The notes under the pieces: generated by a model | What the model saw: only the letters and a program-made list of their open reading frames with translations | Databases searched by the model: none | What the model was told of the DNA's origin: nothing | Program-made: the position numbers and the translations under genes | DNA from: Hirudo medicinalis | Taxonomy: Eukaryota > Annelida > Clitellata > Hirudinida > Hirudinidae | Assembly (NCBI GenBank): GCA_011800805.1 | Contig: MPNW01000064.1 | Location: forward strand, 143,803-207,802 | DNA length: 64,000 nucleotides | Reading direction: 5' to 3' | Shown: positions 55,301-63,998 of the stretch, piece by piece | Numbering within the stretch: position 1 is the first letter of the stretch | Layout of the letters: each line of letters starts with the position of its first letter

Positions 55301-58300
55301 ACCAAGACACCTGTAAGGAACTACTGTAAATCTGTGTTTACATTCTTCCTCACCAAAATTGCACCAATTATTAATTGTTACATGATGTGTGCTTTCAACA
55401 ACATTCCTGATGTCCATTTTCGGAAACACCTGAAAATTAAATTGATTTGCATAACATATCCATAGTTTAACCTAATGTATTATATTTAATAACATTAATG
55501 ATTACAAATGAATTATCTCATCAGTACAGTGATACATTTTGATAATTATTAATATTTATTAAATAAATTTCTGATGGTTAATATCAAAACAATTAAAGCC
55601 CAAACTAAATAAAATAAATCAAATACAGGAAGGACTGAGTCATGGGGTTGATTTTGATGTCACTCAATGGGTTTAATTAGTCTGCTCACTTGAGTGATAA
55701 TGCTTTATCACCATTTGGAGGAAACATTGAAAGATCGTAACTTAAATTAGCTCCTGCTAAAAACAACAGTTGTTATGTTAAATGTTGTGCTTGCAAACCA
55801 GCTTGCATTGCCACAGAAGTGCCAAAGAATTGACACTGTACAATTGATCAAAGTCAAAGTGGTTCCCAAGCTTTTCAAGCAGAGGGCCATATCTACTATT
55901 TTCGGTAGTTAAACGGGCCATGTTATAAAATTATAAAAGTCATGCAAAATCATTAACTTTCATTATCCAAATTCTAAAACTTTAAAAGCAGTCAGTGTCA
56001 GTACTACTATTTGTTATGCAGGTTGGCTGAATGGGTTGTGATGCTGAATGAGGCGGTAATAGCAACGTTATGTTCACAATCCAGCCTGCACAGTCAGGAG
56101 TGCCTTTGGCTAGGGGTGCTATATAAATGGTATATCAATTAAAAGTGAATTCACATCCTGCTCGGATACATAAGGCAATCAAAAAATCAGATAAATGTAC
56201 AATACACTGCAGTTATTTTTTGATATAAAATCAAAAGTTCAATTAACAATAAATTTAATTTGCAGACTGCTAAACAGTTATAACAGACGACAACATGGCT
56301 TCTTGCGCATTCTGATTGGTCAACACGGCTGGGAAAAGGGAATTTCCCATTGTTTCATTGCAAACTGAACATGCACATTCAATAATATGAGTATAACAAC
56401 CATGAACAGAGTGCATTTTAACACACTGATGGGCACTCTGAGCACATTTTTGAAATTATTAAAATATGTTCTATTAAATATCGAGGCCTGATAGGCCGTG
56501 TTTCTTACAGATGGTGGGCCACAAGTGGCCCGCAGGCCATGGTTTGGAACTTCCAATCTAAGTGTATCTGATGCTTATGCTTATATAAATACATTGATTA
56601 TTATTAAAATAATGTTGATGAAGACACAAAGTTTGCAACTGTGTTTATTAAGGTTCTTATTACTTAAATAACTCAAACCTGGTCAAAAAAATTTCCATGA
56701 GATGAATGCAACTGTTCACAACAAACAAATCTACTCAATGTCTGGAATAAAATTGCTGACTGAAATGCACATGACTGATTGTGAACATAAATCCAATAGC
56801 AGCCCTAATTTTGGACTTGCCACTTTCCAAACACGGAAAAGGTCGCATACATTACTATCAAAAAGAAACCAAAATCATCTTTGTTCAAAAATTAACTCTT
56901 TAAGTGCACACTGACCCTTAGAAATCCATTTCTATGTTAGTGAAACTTAATTAACAGTCTCTCTGATCTGCTTAAAGGTCAACTTAGCCTCACCTAATTT
57001 TCCTAAATCAACTTCAGCTGTGAATGGAGAACTCAGTAAATTGAAATGAGGCTCTGTGTTCTTAAAGTCTGTGAACAATAATGAACCTTATTGCTTGTCT
57101 AATTTATATGTACTTTGTTGCAAAACTCACAGAAATACTTGATTTTTGAACTAAGCAAAATGTAAGGATTATAGTAGCAGCCTCTCTAACATAAAAGCGT
57201 CCACTTTGCCAGGTAATGCACTTCACAACTGTTACACTATCATATCCTTTACCTGGAGTGATGTGCAGAAGTTATCCTGTGTCAGAACAAAAATTGCATC
57301 ATGAGTTCAACAATTGCACAAATACCCCTCCAACAGTTGGTTTACATAGTGATATAACCAGGTCCTTCGAGAAGTGTGTGAGGCCACAAAACTCATGCAT
57401 ACTCAAAAATCAGTGGGATATTTCTTGCATGAGGGATTCACACCTCTGTCAAATGCCCAGGAGAGACGTTCTCCTGATGAGGGATGAGGCACTACCCCCC
57501 CCCCCATAGAAAGTGGTGAGAGACAGGACATGGTGCTCATGTCACCATCGACGGATAGCTGGTGGCAATGCACTCAAAGCAGAAAAATATGCAGATATGT
57601 TAATGGACCTGAAAAAGAAAGGTCACAGACTTTTTCCCCATCAAGGTTGGCGAAAGAGGCATAGTCGGCAGGTCGAAATAGAGGCTGCAGGCTTGCAAAT
57701 CACTAAATAGTCCCAAAGAATTATATCTACAATTTTCAAATTTCTAATGATTTAATGCATTTATTTTATATGAATTCAGACATTATGGCTTTTCCTAGCC
57801 AAAAGTCAAAGTTTATTTTCTTACTCTCATTTGGATATTTAACTATCTTCCAGTGCAAATAAATGTAACTTTCTGATTTAAAAAAAGTACTCCATTGATT
57901 TATTCCATCTTTTCCATTACTAAGTTTTTTCTATTCAAAAACACTAGTGGAAAGCAAGAAATTAACCTACATCATTACATATATTACTATATGGTCACAA
58001 ATAATGCTTGGAAAATTTCTTTTTTATATAAAAGGCGACCAATCAATAATAGCAACCAGAAAAAAATTATAAAAATGGAAATTAATTATTATCTGAAAGT
58101 CACAAACACATGAACGGGAATGCCAACAGAAATTTTGGGCCCCTAGGCTAGGTTCTTTATTACTGCTGTTGACCAACTAGGTATGGTAGTAATATAGGCA
58201 TAAATTATAAACTTCGCTTAAATGATTATGATTATATTATTTTAAGACCCCGACCCTGGGCAACCAGATCAGCAACCAGGGGCTCCCTTGTCAAATCATC

Positions 58301-59278
58301 TGCCAATGAGCAACACTGGGTGGCAGGACTCTAGATGTTGTTGGCCCAAAGATATGGAATAGACTCCCCCCTCGATTACCAACACTGATCCAGCTAGATT
58401 TCACTCCGCCCTCAAAACCTTCCTCTTCAGAGAAAGCTTCCCGCTACATTAGTGGTCTTGAAGTTCTGTTGAACATCCGCCACTCTAATCAAACTCTGTA
58501 TTGTTATCACTAAACATTCAAAATATATTTTCCTCATATGATAAGTCCGTAAATATTTAAATGAATGAACAGTGTACTATGTTAAAAATCTCACTTTGTT
58601 ACAAAATGCCAATATGCTTGAAGGATCTTTGAGACAGCCAGTTGTTCCATCCAAGACCCATCCAGAAGATGTCAAATACATAGATGGTCTATCACACATA
58701 AATGCCACCATGGGATCATAGTTTTCTTCAAGGGCCTGTTAGTATGGACTTTATATTCATTACATGTGAAATATGTCAAGCATAAAAAAACATTATTTTA
58801 TTTAAATATTAATCTTAATATTCAGAAAACTATACAAGTGTTAACTTTTCAAGCTGATCATGCAAATTCAATGTCTGACAAAAACTGTCAGCAACTAGAA
58901 AAGTTAGAGCATTGCATATATAAAAATCTATGAAATCTATCCTTTTTGTAGATAGATTTTTGCATTTTTCATGGATGCATTACGTGTACATATCTCAATT
59001 TGTAAAACAACGAGGTAATCGCGGCACAAACTCATGACTTACTGAGATTAAAAGAATTTTTGACTATATTTAACAGATAAATAGTATAAGGTAGCACTTT
59101 CCCATAATCAAAATATCAACTAAACTTCTGCATATAAAAAGTTATTTTACCCGTTATATATACCCGTAAATAGCACATTATATTCAAGAACAATATATTG
59201 CATAAGTTAAAAACGTGAAAAAAAACTAACATTAGAAAATATGCAAGCCAATAATAACAGAGCAACACCAGAAACCAT
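31326..59278 (-). CDS. APPL: Amyloid precursor protein family member (APP/APPL-like), 12 exons
   Basis: Type I membrane protein of neurons and other cells, cleaved by secretases and linked to adhesion and synaptic growth. Exons: 59231-59278, 58595-58735, 55303-55429, 53225-53485, 44983-45185, 44826-44921, 44444-44602, 35603-35831, 34900-35487, 34562-34692, 31516-31734, 31326-31382. Phases all fit and give 752 residues. Signal peptide: 1-16. The E1 growth-factor-like domain (about 17-105) keeps its six cysteines, as does the copper-binding-like domain (106-180, ending VEFVCCP). There is no Kunitz domain. E2 helices span about 220-421. A Thr/Ser then Asp/Glu-rich linker (422-660) contains DDDDDNYYDE. 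The membrane helix (about 679-700) has a GLTVG GxxxG motif, then MRRR. The tail has SPEEN and YENPTY (738-743), the PTB/clathrin-sorting signal. The region matching human A-beta shows no sequence conservation. Only the first ATG with a signal peptide fits. Confidence 0.96.
32125..32265 (-). repeat. tRNA-Glu-like headed SINE, copy with head and tail
   Basis: On the minus strand TCCCACATGGTCTAATGGTT is almost the 5' half of a eukaryotic tRNA-Glu (A box TGGTCTAATGG). The 3' half is diverged (B box GGATTCTAATCC) and does not fold as a tRNA. It continues into CTGTCCAAATCATCTAGCTC and ends TTAATAAACAA. An AAC/AAT microsatellite lies at 32308-32342 on the upstream side. A functional tRNA gene is ruled out by the broken anticodon stem. 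Confidence 0.7.
32940..33270 (-). mobile_element. hAT transposase fragment in an APP intron
   Basis: Minus-strand frame contains AWTSSTTDGWSNPTK and LLSFTARFIHAAMHHKV, matching the catalytic-core TTDxW block of hAT transposases followed by their LTAHFI-type strand. No complete frame and no termini seen. Confidence 0.6.
33430..33450. repeat. AAT microsatellite
   Basis: About seven uninterrupted AAT units. A second, less regular AAT/AAC/AGT run is at about 34436-34475. Confidence 0.9.
36174..36490 (+). mobile_element. hAT C-terminal fragment in an APP intron
   Basis: A frame near 36350-36480 reads SSMNMTIQEKQTSLDPDKV then QLVFINSTFDL, the end of the hAT dimerisation domain (compare the usual E-K-R-T-R-L-xP-xxV). 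The upstream part is in another frame. Confidence 0.55.
37372..37500 (+). repeat. tRNA-derived SINE, copy with intact B box
   Basis: GGCAGCGATGGGTTCGAGTC includes a perfect B box (GGTTCGAGTCC). It is preceded by TTGAGACCTTGTCTCTCGCA, which parallels the copy at 32125-32265, and followed by CCGTCCTAATCACCCAGTTC, the diverged body. It ends CGTAAATAATAAAA. The A-box half is mostly missing, so it is not a functional tRNA. Confidence 0.6.
37560..38436 (+). mobile_element. LTR retrotransposon leader and gag fragment
   Basis: GGTGCCAGAAGTGGGATTC near 37637 looks like a primer-binding site. A gag-like frame follows with stops: charged coiled-coil-like REERRELCEEV, then GEFPDDPATMLCYFDYLENH and FYEFADDVKLIDRSLLFI, like the capsid N-terminal part of Gypsy gag. 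The upstream stretch 37090-37260 may be LTR remains. It is cut on the right by the Tc1 element. Confidence 0.5.
38437..40181 (+). mobile_element. Tc1/mariner-superfamily transposon, decayed, about 1.75 kb
   Basis: Inverted termini: the right end reads, reversed, CAGTCCAAAATAGATAGGGA and the left has CCAACAT..ATAGATAGGAAATGC. The transposase starts at 38769 (MGRGKTLSKNEKGG). It then shows DGPDGYQFYWHDLR, the catalytic block AGTVMIWAGIS and SPDLNPIENAWG with the last acidic residue, ending at 39929. Several frameshifts, stops and a MITE insertion inactivate it. A related deleted copy lies inverted at 45661-46350. Confidence 0.85.
39176..39337. mobile_element. 162-bp MITE with TTAA target duplication, nested in Tc1
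   Basis: Termini CCCTTAAACCGCC and, reversed, CTCTTAAACCGCC (12 of 13 identical). TTAA flanks both sides (39172-39175 and 39338-39341). Subterminal CCGGAACCGGC repeats; no coding capacity. TTAA targets and C-rich ends are typical of piggyBac-type elements. It interrupts the Tc1 transposase just after NNVI. Confidence 0.85.
40184..40765 (+). mobile_element. Gypsy-type integrase fragment and adjoining unidentified frames
   Basis: Right after the Tc1 end a frame reads HWFPDMRKCVQPFCEICIVG then VPIIPIPMGDEFLPVA. It matches the zinc-binding segment (C-x2-C of the HHCC finger) and linker of retroelement integrases. The following frames up to 40765 are open but unrecognised. It may be the other side of the element whose gag lies left of the Tc1. 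Confidence 0.5.
41051..41622 (+). mobile_element. Solo LTR, 572 bp, with perfect 5-bp target duplication
   Basis: Starts TGTCAGGGATC and ends GAACCTGACA (inverted TGTCAGG/CCTGACA). Direct repeat ACTAG at 41046-41050 and 41623-41627. A TATATATAAGG box near 41198 is followed by a long purine/G-T-rich stretch (GAGAGTG, GAGTTGGAGTT repeats). No coding sequence. The clean ends suggest recent insertion followed by LTR-LTR recombination. Confidence 0.88.
42720..44050 (+). mobile_element. Gypsy-type gag-protease fragment with assembly gap
   Basis: A zinc knuckle CFLCGSLLHLKKDC (C-x2-C-x4-H-x4-C) is followed by a basic linker and a retropepsin frame with the catalytic FDSGADVTVIN. A stop codon follows at once, then AWEQIGSQTLEKTT and LGAANGTPIEVLGQFDVQF. 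It is a different lineage from the Gypsy at 59865-63770, whose protease has DTGAS. Broken frames and the internal gap mean it is inactive. Confidence 0.75.
43043..43609. other. Assembly gap, 567 N, edges duplicated
   Basis: 127 bp to the left (42916-43042) and to the right (43610-43736) are identical, so the two contig ends overlap. Confidence 0.99.
44060..44215 (+). repeat. Penelope-like repeat, copy next to APP exon 7
   Basis: Shares ACAGTGCAAG, the TCTCCTC.AA.TGGC block, AGCTTA.TTTAA and TTTAAATGAAAATATTGAGC with the repeats at 52500-52690 (reverse) and 52855-52945. Position ends about 230 bp from an APP exon. Confidence 0.5.
45661..46350 (-). mobile_element. Deleted, inverted copy of the Tc1 element
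   Basis: The right end, reversed, starts CAGTCCAACATAGATAGAAA and aligns base by base with the left part of the element at 38437. It includes CATATTTTATGCAAAATTCT and the transposase start GTGATGGGTAGAGGTAAAGC. After about 35 codons it jumps to the opposite terminus (AAATAGATAGAAAGTAC). About 690 bp; non-autonomous. Confidence 0.8.
46981..47040 (+). repeat. Short 3'-tail motif of a Penelope-like or similar retroelement
   Basis: CCCTGAAGATGGTGTTTACT then CCAAAACTGGCC...AATAATAAA has the layout of Penelope-like ends (GAAGATG..., a CGAAAC-like core, AATAAA). No coding sequence adjoins it. Confidence 0.3.
47760..50952 (+). mobile_element. CR1/Jockey-group LINE, decayed, ORF1 and ORF2
   Basis: ORF1 remains at about 47830-48260 (NVIVSGLPSQLTVEDDK, NLTMKPDIINVRHFGKDP, FMNHDLTPREAEVTYQRRC) match the RNA-binding protein of this LINE group. 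ORF2 begins near 48319 with the APE-type endonuclease (TNIRSLINKLEKLSLFL, VYIMGDFNLPGINW). The reverse transcriptase follows at about 49440-50040 (GPDGITNNLLRNC, SNYRPILLTSSCCRAMERM, YFDFKKAFDSVSHQKLL); the catalytic YxDD segment is missing or scrambled. The C-terminal part runs to about 50830 and the tail is AAATAAATAAAT. Frameshifts and stops throughout; inserted in the sense opposite to APP. Confidence 0.85.
52500..52945. repeat. Pair of inverted Penelope-like repeat copies
   Basis: 52500-52690 (minus) and 52855-52945 (plus) share TTGAAAAAGC.ATC.CCTCAA and AAGCTTACTTTAAC.AAACTT in opposite orientation, forming an inverted repeat with a loop of about 280 bp. The minus copy also carries GAGGCCGAAACTGATCAGTC then GGCTAATAAA. 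Confidence 0.65.
56017..56130 (+). repeat. tRNA-derived SINE (second family), copy 2, APP intron
   Basis: GCAGGTTGGCTGAATGGGTT (A-box region) and TGTTCACAATCC (B box) are tRNA-like, and the tail is GGGGTGCTATATAAATGG. It aligns with 19497-19612. It is on the strand opposite to APP transcription. Confidence 0.65.
58131..58560 (+). mobile_element. LINE 3'-end fragment near APP exon 2
   Basis: A frame at about 58310-58400 reads RTLDVVGPKIWNRLPPRLP, followed in another frame by SALKTFLFRESFPLH. This is the usual C-terminal signature of L2/CR1-type LINE polyproteins (WNxLP...FK..LK..LF). It ends ATATTTAAATGAATGAAC. The left edge carries GGGCCCCTAGGC, also seen at 28905 in the hAT remnant. Confidence 0.6.
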
Positions 59279-59864
59279 CTTTGTCCACAAAAGAATGCAG
59301 AACGAGACCTGCGATCCCCTCGATTTATTCCGAGGTGTCAGATGCGCTAGCGCTAATCTAATATGGCCGTACGCCTGAATCGATTCTCTCATTAACATAC
59401 TATTAACATAAGCAGCTTCTAGTCCTAAAATAGATGTGACGCAACTTTAAAATTAAAATAAAAATGCTTTACTTAAATTCCTTATCAACAACCTAATTAA
59501 CTCAACATCAGTTATAAAAAAAATTCGACAAGCAATTTTTCTTGAATTTAAAACTGGTCCTCTATAAATGGATGCATATAACCATTGTGTGTAACCATGT
59601 CCAGCCGGATTTACCCAGATGGGGGCCCCGGTGCAGTGGTGGTGGAGGCCGAGCAAACACACAGAGATGGGTCCCATGCGGTCTGAAGACGAGTTGTCCG
59701 ATTGGTCCAGTTCAACGGTCTACGGCAGGGCAAAATGTCGGGTTAGAGGCAGGACCATTAATGGAAACAAGCTTGTTAATAAGTAATTAATGTATCATTG
59801 AACTCACAAGGGCACAGCGCACAGCCCAGTTTATTCCGGCTGCAACATAATGTATGTATATATT
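59279..59864. promoter_or_regulatory. APP upstream region with a GC-rich repeat fragment
   Basis: Must contain the APP 5' UTR and perhaps its promoter unless a 5' non-coding exon lies further away. A GC-rich block at 59590-59770 (CCGGATTTACCCAGATGGGG) is compositionally foreign and probably transposon-derived. It lies between the APP start and the Gypsy 3' LTR. Confidence 0.35.
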
Positions 59865-60167
59865 GTAATAAACGACGGGGCTTGATTTATGCCTAGTTTA
59901 TTGTTGGATTTATTCAGCAAATATTCAGTTAACAAGTGAGTTTTATTACCTGTAAATAACACATAATAATCCTGTAACGATCAGTTGCGTGATTATTTGC
60001 TGAATAGGAATGTTCTTCAATGTCAAGTATTTTTGTGGGCTCTATAATTTTCAAGTGGGATGTTTGCGCAGTAATACATCGACGCCGTGCAGCAAAAAGC
60101 TAGTGAATATATCATAACGAAACTAATTAAACATAAACATAACTATTTTACTTCCGCGGTTATAACA
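59865..60167 (-). repeat. 3' LTR of the Gypsy element, 303 bp
   Basis: On the minus strand it starts TGTTATAACCGCGGAAG immediately after a polypurine tract AAGAAGGGGGCAA (60168-60180) and ends CGTCGTTTATTACA. TG/CA ends and AATAAA-type signals are inside. No second LTR in the window. Confidence 0.7.
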
Positions 60168-60786
60168 TTGCCCCCTTCTTAGATCTGTTCGTCCGGAACA
60201 GGTTCTGCATCTTCTCCGTTAATTTTTGCCAACCTGTTGCTAAGTTCCACATTCATCTTAAATCTTGGTCCCTTTTGTACGCAATATACTACGGCGTTTA
60301 TCTTCTTGATTAAGCGGTATGGACCTTCCCAATCTCTTTGTAGCTTTGGTGATCTGCCCTTTTTACGTTGAGGATTACAGAACCATACTTGGTCACCTTC
60401 TTTAAAACTTATGTCGTACCGCGCTTTCGATTGTTCGCTAGTGGTGCCGATATTCTGTCGTGCAGTGCGATGTATGGTTGCCATTTTTTCCTCAAATTTT
60501 GACACGTAGTTAGGCATTGTTTGTTTGGGTTCTTCTGGCTTTCCAAATGCTATGTCGGCAGGCAGACGAATTTCCCTTCCGAATGTCATTTTTGTAGGGC
60601 TGACTCCTGTTGTGCTGTGAACAGCACCTCGAAAAGCCAATAGAAAAAGTTGTAGATACTTGTCCCAATCATCCTGCTGTTCACCAACCATTTTTGATAA
60701 ATGTTGTTCCATGGTCCTGTTAAATCTTTCGACCATGCCGTCAGATTGAGGATGCAAAGCCGTCGTTCTCGTTTTGTGAATCCCCA

Positions 60787-60787
60787 N
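60787..60787. other. Single-N contig join with exact 108-bp duplication
   Basis: 60679-60786 and 60788-60895 are identical. The join falls inside the integrase frame and makes it look duplicated. Confidence 0.97.
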
Positions 60788-63700
60788 GTTCACCAACCAT
60801 TTTTGATAAATGTTGTTCCATGGTCCTGTTAAATCTTTCGACCATGCCGTCAGATTGAGGATGCAAAGCCGTCGTTCTCGTTTTGTGAATCCCCAGACTT
60901 TGACATAACTCTTGAAATATTTAATAACTCTAAGGGTATCCCAAATCGACTAACTCAATTATTTATTAGTGTTTCAATTATGGTTTCTGCTTCTTGGTTT
61001 GGTAAAGCAAATGCTTCAGTCCACTTAGTGAAATAATCGGCGATTACAAAGATTTAGCGGTTTCCATTGTTTGTTATGGGAAACGGTCCCACAACATTCA
61101 AAGCTATCCGTTCAAATGGTACGCCAACATTGTAGAGCTGCATCAGTCCATTAGTTTTCCTTTGGGGACCTTTATACTCTGCACAAACTTCGCAACTTCT
61201 ACACCATTCTTCTACATCATGTTTATAACGTAACCAGTAAAATCTCTCACCTTTTCCAATGTTTTATTGACTCCGAGATGTCCTCCTGATATGCCGTTGT
61301 GAATTTCCTCTAGAACCTCTTTAACATGTGTTTTTGGATGAATTAAATGTAAATGGAAATTTTCCCAATCTTCTGTTTCCATTTCCTGTATAAAACGCCC
61401 CTTTGGATTGCCAAGGAGTCCCATTGTGCCCAATAGGACTTGGTAATTTCTCCATGTTTAGCTATTTGTTGCCATTGGGATTTTACACCTCTTTCCATCC
61501 ATTCCAAAATGGGTGCTATATCCTCGTCTTTCATCTGTTCTTCTCTCAGGCCATGTTTAGTCCATGCTTGGGGTACAGTAACACGCATTTGTTGACAAAC
61601 AAAATTCCTTGTTTCTTTTCTGCGAGTGAGCAATGTTTACAATAAAGTTGGCAAGGGCGTCGAGAAAGGGCGTCTGCGTTGTTGTGAAGTTGTCCTTTGC
61701 GGTGTTTTATCTGGAATTCGTAATTCTGTAATTTTTCGATCCATCTAGCCATCTGACCTATTGGATTCTTCAAGTTTAATAACCATCTTAAAGAAGCATG
61801 GTCGGTTCTCAACAGGAATGGTTGACCATGCAGATATTTTTTAAACTGTCGGATGGACTCCACTGCTGCTAGCAGTTCCCGTCTAGTTACGCAGTAGTTG
61901 CGTTCTGTTTTAGACAGTGAGCGACTATAAAACGCTACGACTTTATCCCCCTTTTCTGTTCCTTGTGAGAGCACTGCACCAATTACGCTGTTACTTCCGT
62001 CAGTGTCTAGAATGAACGGAGCCCCCGGAACTGGGTATGACAATATTGGTGCAGTCGTCATTGCTTCCTTCAAAGAATCAAAGCCTGTTGGCATTGTATT
62101 GTCCACAAAAAGGGCTTGCCTTTTTCAATTAGTTCATGAAGGGCTCTTGCAATGTCTGATAAATTTGCAACAAAACGCCGATAATAAGTACAAAGTCCCA
62201 GAAAGCTTCTCAGTTCCTGCAAATTATTTGATATGGGCCAATTTCCGTTTCGAGTTTTTCTGGATCGGTGCTGATACCACTGGAGGAGACTGTGTGACCT
62301 AGATATTTTACTTCCTTTTTAAATAGAGAGCATTTCTTTGGGCTGAGCTTCATACCGGGTTTCCTAATTCTTTCGAAAACTTCCATCAGGTCATCTAGAT
62401 GTTCGTCAAAAGTTTTACCAGTAACGATTATGTCATCTAAATATACCAGGCATGTTCTCCAATTTAGCCCATTGAGGATCTGTTCCATCAATCGCTCAAA
62501 TGTAGCAGGTGCGTTGCACAATCCAAATGGCATCACAGTGAATTGCCATAATCCTTCTCCGGTTGAAAAAACAGTTTTTCTTTATCGTCAGGATGTATCT
62601 CAACTTGCCGCTCTTAAGGTTCCAAAGTTGAAAATATTTGAGATCCAGAGAGTGTATCCAATGTATCGTCAATTCTAGGCAGGGGATAGCTATCTTTTAG
62701 AGCTACTTCATTCAACCTCCTATAATCTACATAGAATCGAAGTGATCCGTCCTTTTTTAAACTAATACCACTGGTGAACTCCATGGACTGTTGGAGGGTT
62801 TGATGATTCCCTGATTTTGCATTTCTTTTATCATTTCTGCATGTCGACTCTTGTTGCCAAAGGAAGCCGCCGGGGAATTTGTCGAATGGGTCTGGCCCCA
62901 GCCGTATTGATCTGTACTAGGTTAGTTCTACCAAGCAGGCTGTCATGTTCAGCCGTCTTGAAAATCTATGATAAGGTTTTCTGCTTTTTGATAATCCTCG
63001 CCTTGTAAAGTATTACTCAGATCCTTCAAAAGGTTACTCACTAACGGCTCTGACACGTTGTTCCCCCCAACGATATCGGCAACACTTTCGTTTCCTTTTG
63101 ATGTTAGTATGTGTTCTACACCTCTATATAGGGCGATAGGAGTTCCTGCTTTAAGCTGTTGTTCTTGATCTGATAAATTCATTATTCTTAAAATCTAGTT
63201 TGACTAAAGTGCATCCACTTAGTATCCCTTGGGCCGTGGCCATTTGGCCTGTTTCTATGGTCCCTATAATGGTTCCCAGGTTGTTACCCTCTAGTTTGCC
63301 CCAGATTATACTCTCCGAATGTGCTGGAATGGTTTCATTCCGCATCACTCGAACACAAGTATCTTTGTCTTTCGTGCTTCCGTAATACAAGGGAATTTCT
63401 GTTGTTCCTTGTTTAAGAGTGCCTCCTTTCATGTTTATGGAAATTTCATGCTGCCGCATAAAGTCTAATCCTAGTACATATTCGTCTGTTATACAAGGAA
63501 TTCCTGTACAAATGGCTTACCTCCTATTTCGAAACTTATATTCGAGGTTCCGTTTACCGGTACCAATTCTCCCGTGGCTGTTCTTAGCTTGTACTTGTCT
63601 TTAAGCAACACTTGGTCATTATTTACTAACTGAGCTGTGATAATAGACCTGGATGCTCCTGTGTCGATAACAAAGCTGTGTTCCCATTTTCCTATTTTCC

Positions 63701-63819
63701 CTTTAACTTCAAGTGATGACCCTTTCCCTATTGTTGTGACAGGGAAGACGATTGGCGAAGTGGTTATGATAGGAGCATTTTTAAGTCGCTGGTTCGATTT
63801 TCGCTCCCTAAAATCGGCA

Positions 63820-63998
63820 GTAGTGTTAATTCTATTAACTATAACTGTAACTGGAAACTCTAATAACTGACATAAACCAAATCAGTTAACTGTAACTATA
63901 ACTGTAACTGACCGCGCCTAAATAACTATAACTATAACTTTAACTTGAAAGTAGTAACTGATTAACTGGAAAGTCCAATCAGTTAACTGAACTTTTTA
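63820..63998. repeat. Degenerate AACTRT tandem repeat
   Basis: Repeated ATAACTGTAACT and ATAACTATAACT units with interspersed AATCAGTTAACTG blocks run to the window end. It probably continues beyond; no coding content. Confidence 0.75.

Larger units (their letters stand above)
59865..63775 (-). mobile_element. Gypsy-type LTR retrotransposon, protease to 3' LTR, inactive
   Basis: In minus-strand order: protease with VIDTGAS (63654-63674); reverse transcriptase at about 62800-62210 ([36 protein letters not shown]); RNase H at 62106-61640 (DTDGSNSVIGAVLSQ, RTDHASLRWLL); integrase at 61433-60179 with the HHCC finger (HLIHPKTH) and catalytic Glu in DGMVERFNR. The integrase first Asp appears replaced by Asn (IALNVVGPFP). 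Stops and frameshifts occur in all domains. Gag and the 5' LTR are not seen before the window end. The 3' LTR and a purine tract close it. Confidence 0.88.

Noticed and set aside
57216..57710. Coding potential in frames with cysteines and a C-run
   Set aside because: Low-complexity CCCCCCCCCC run, no family match, inside an APP intron; at most an unidentified repeat.
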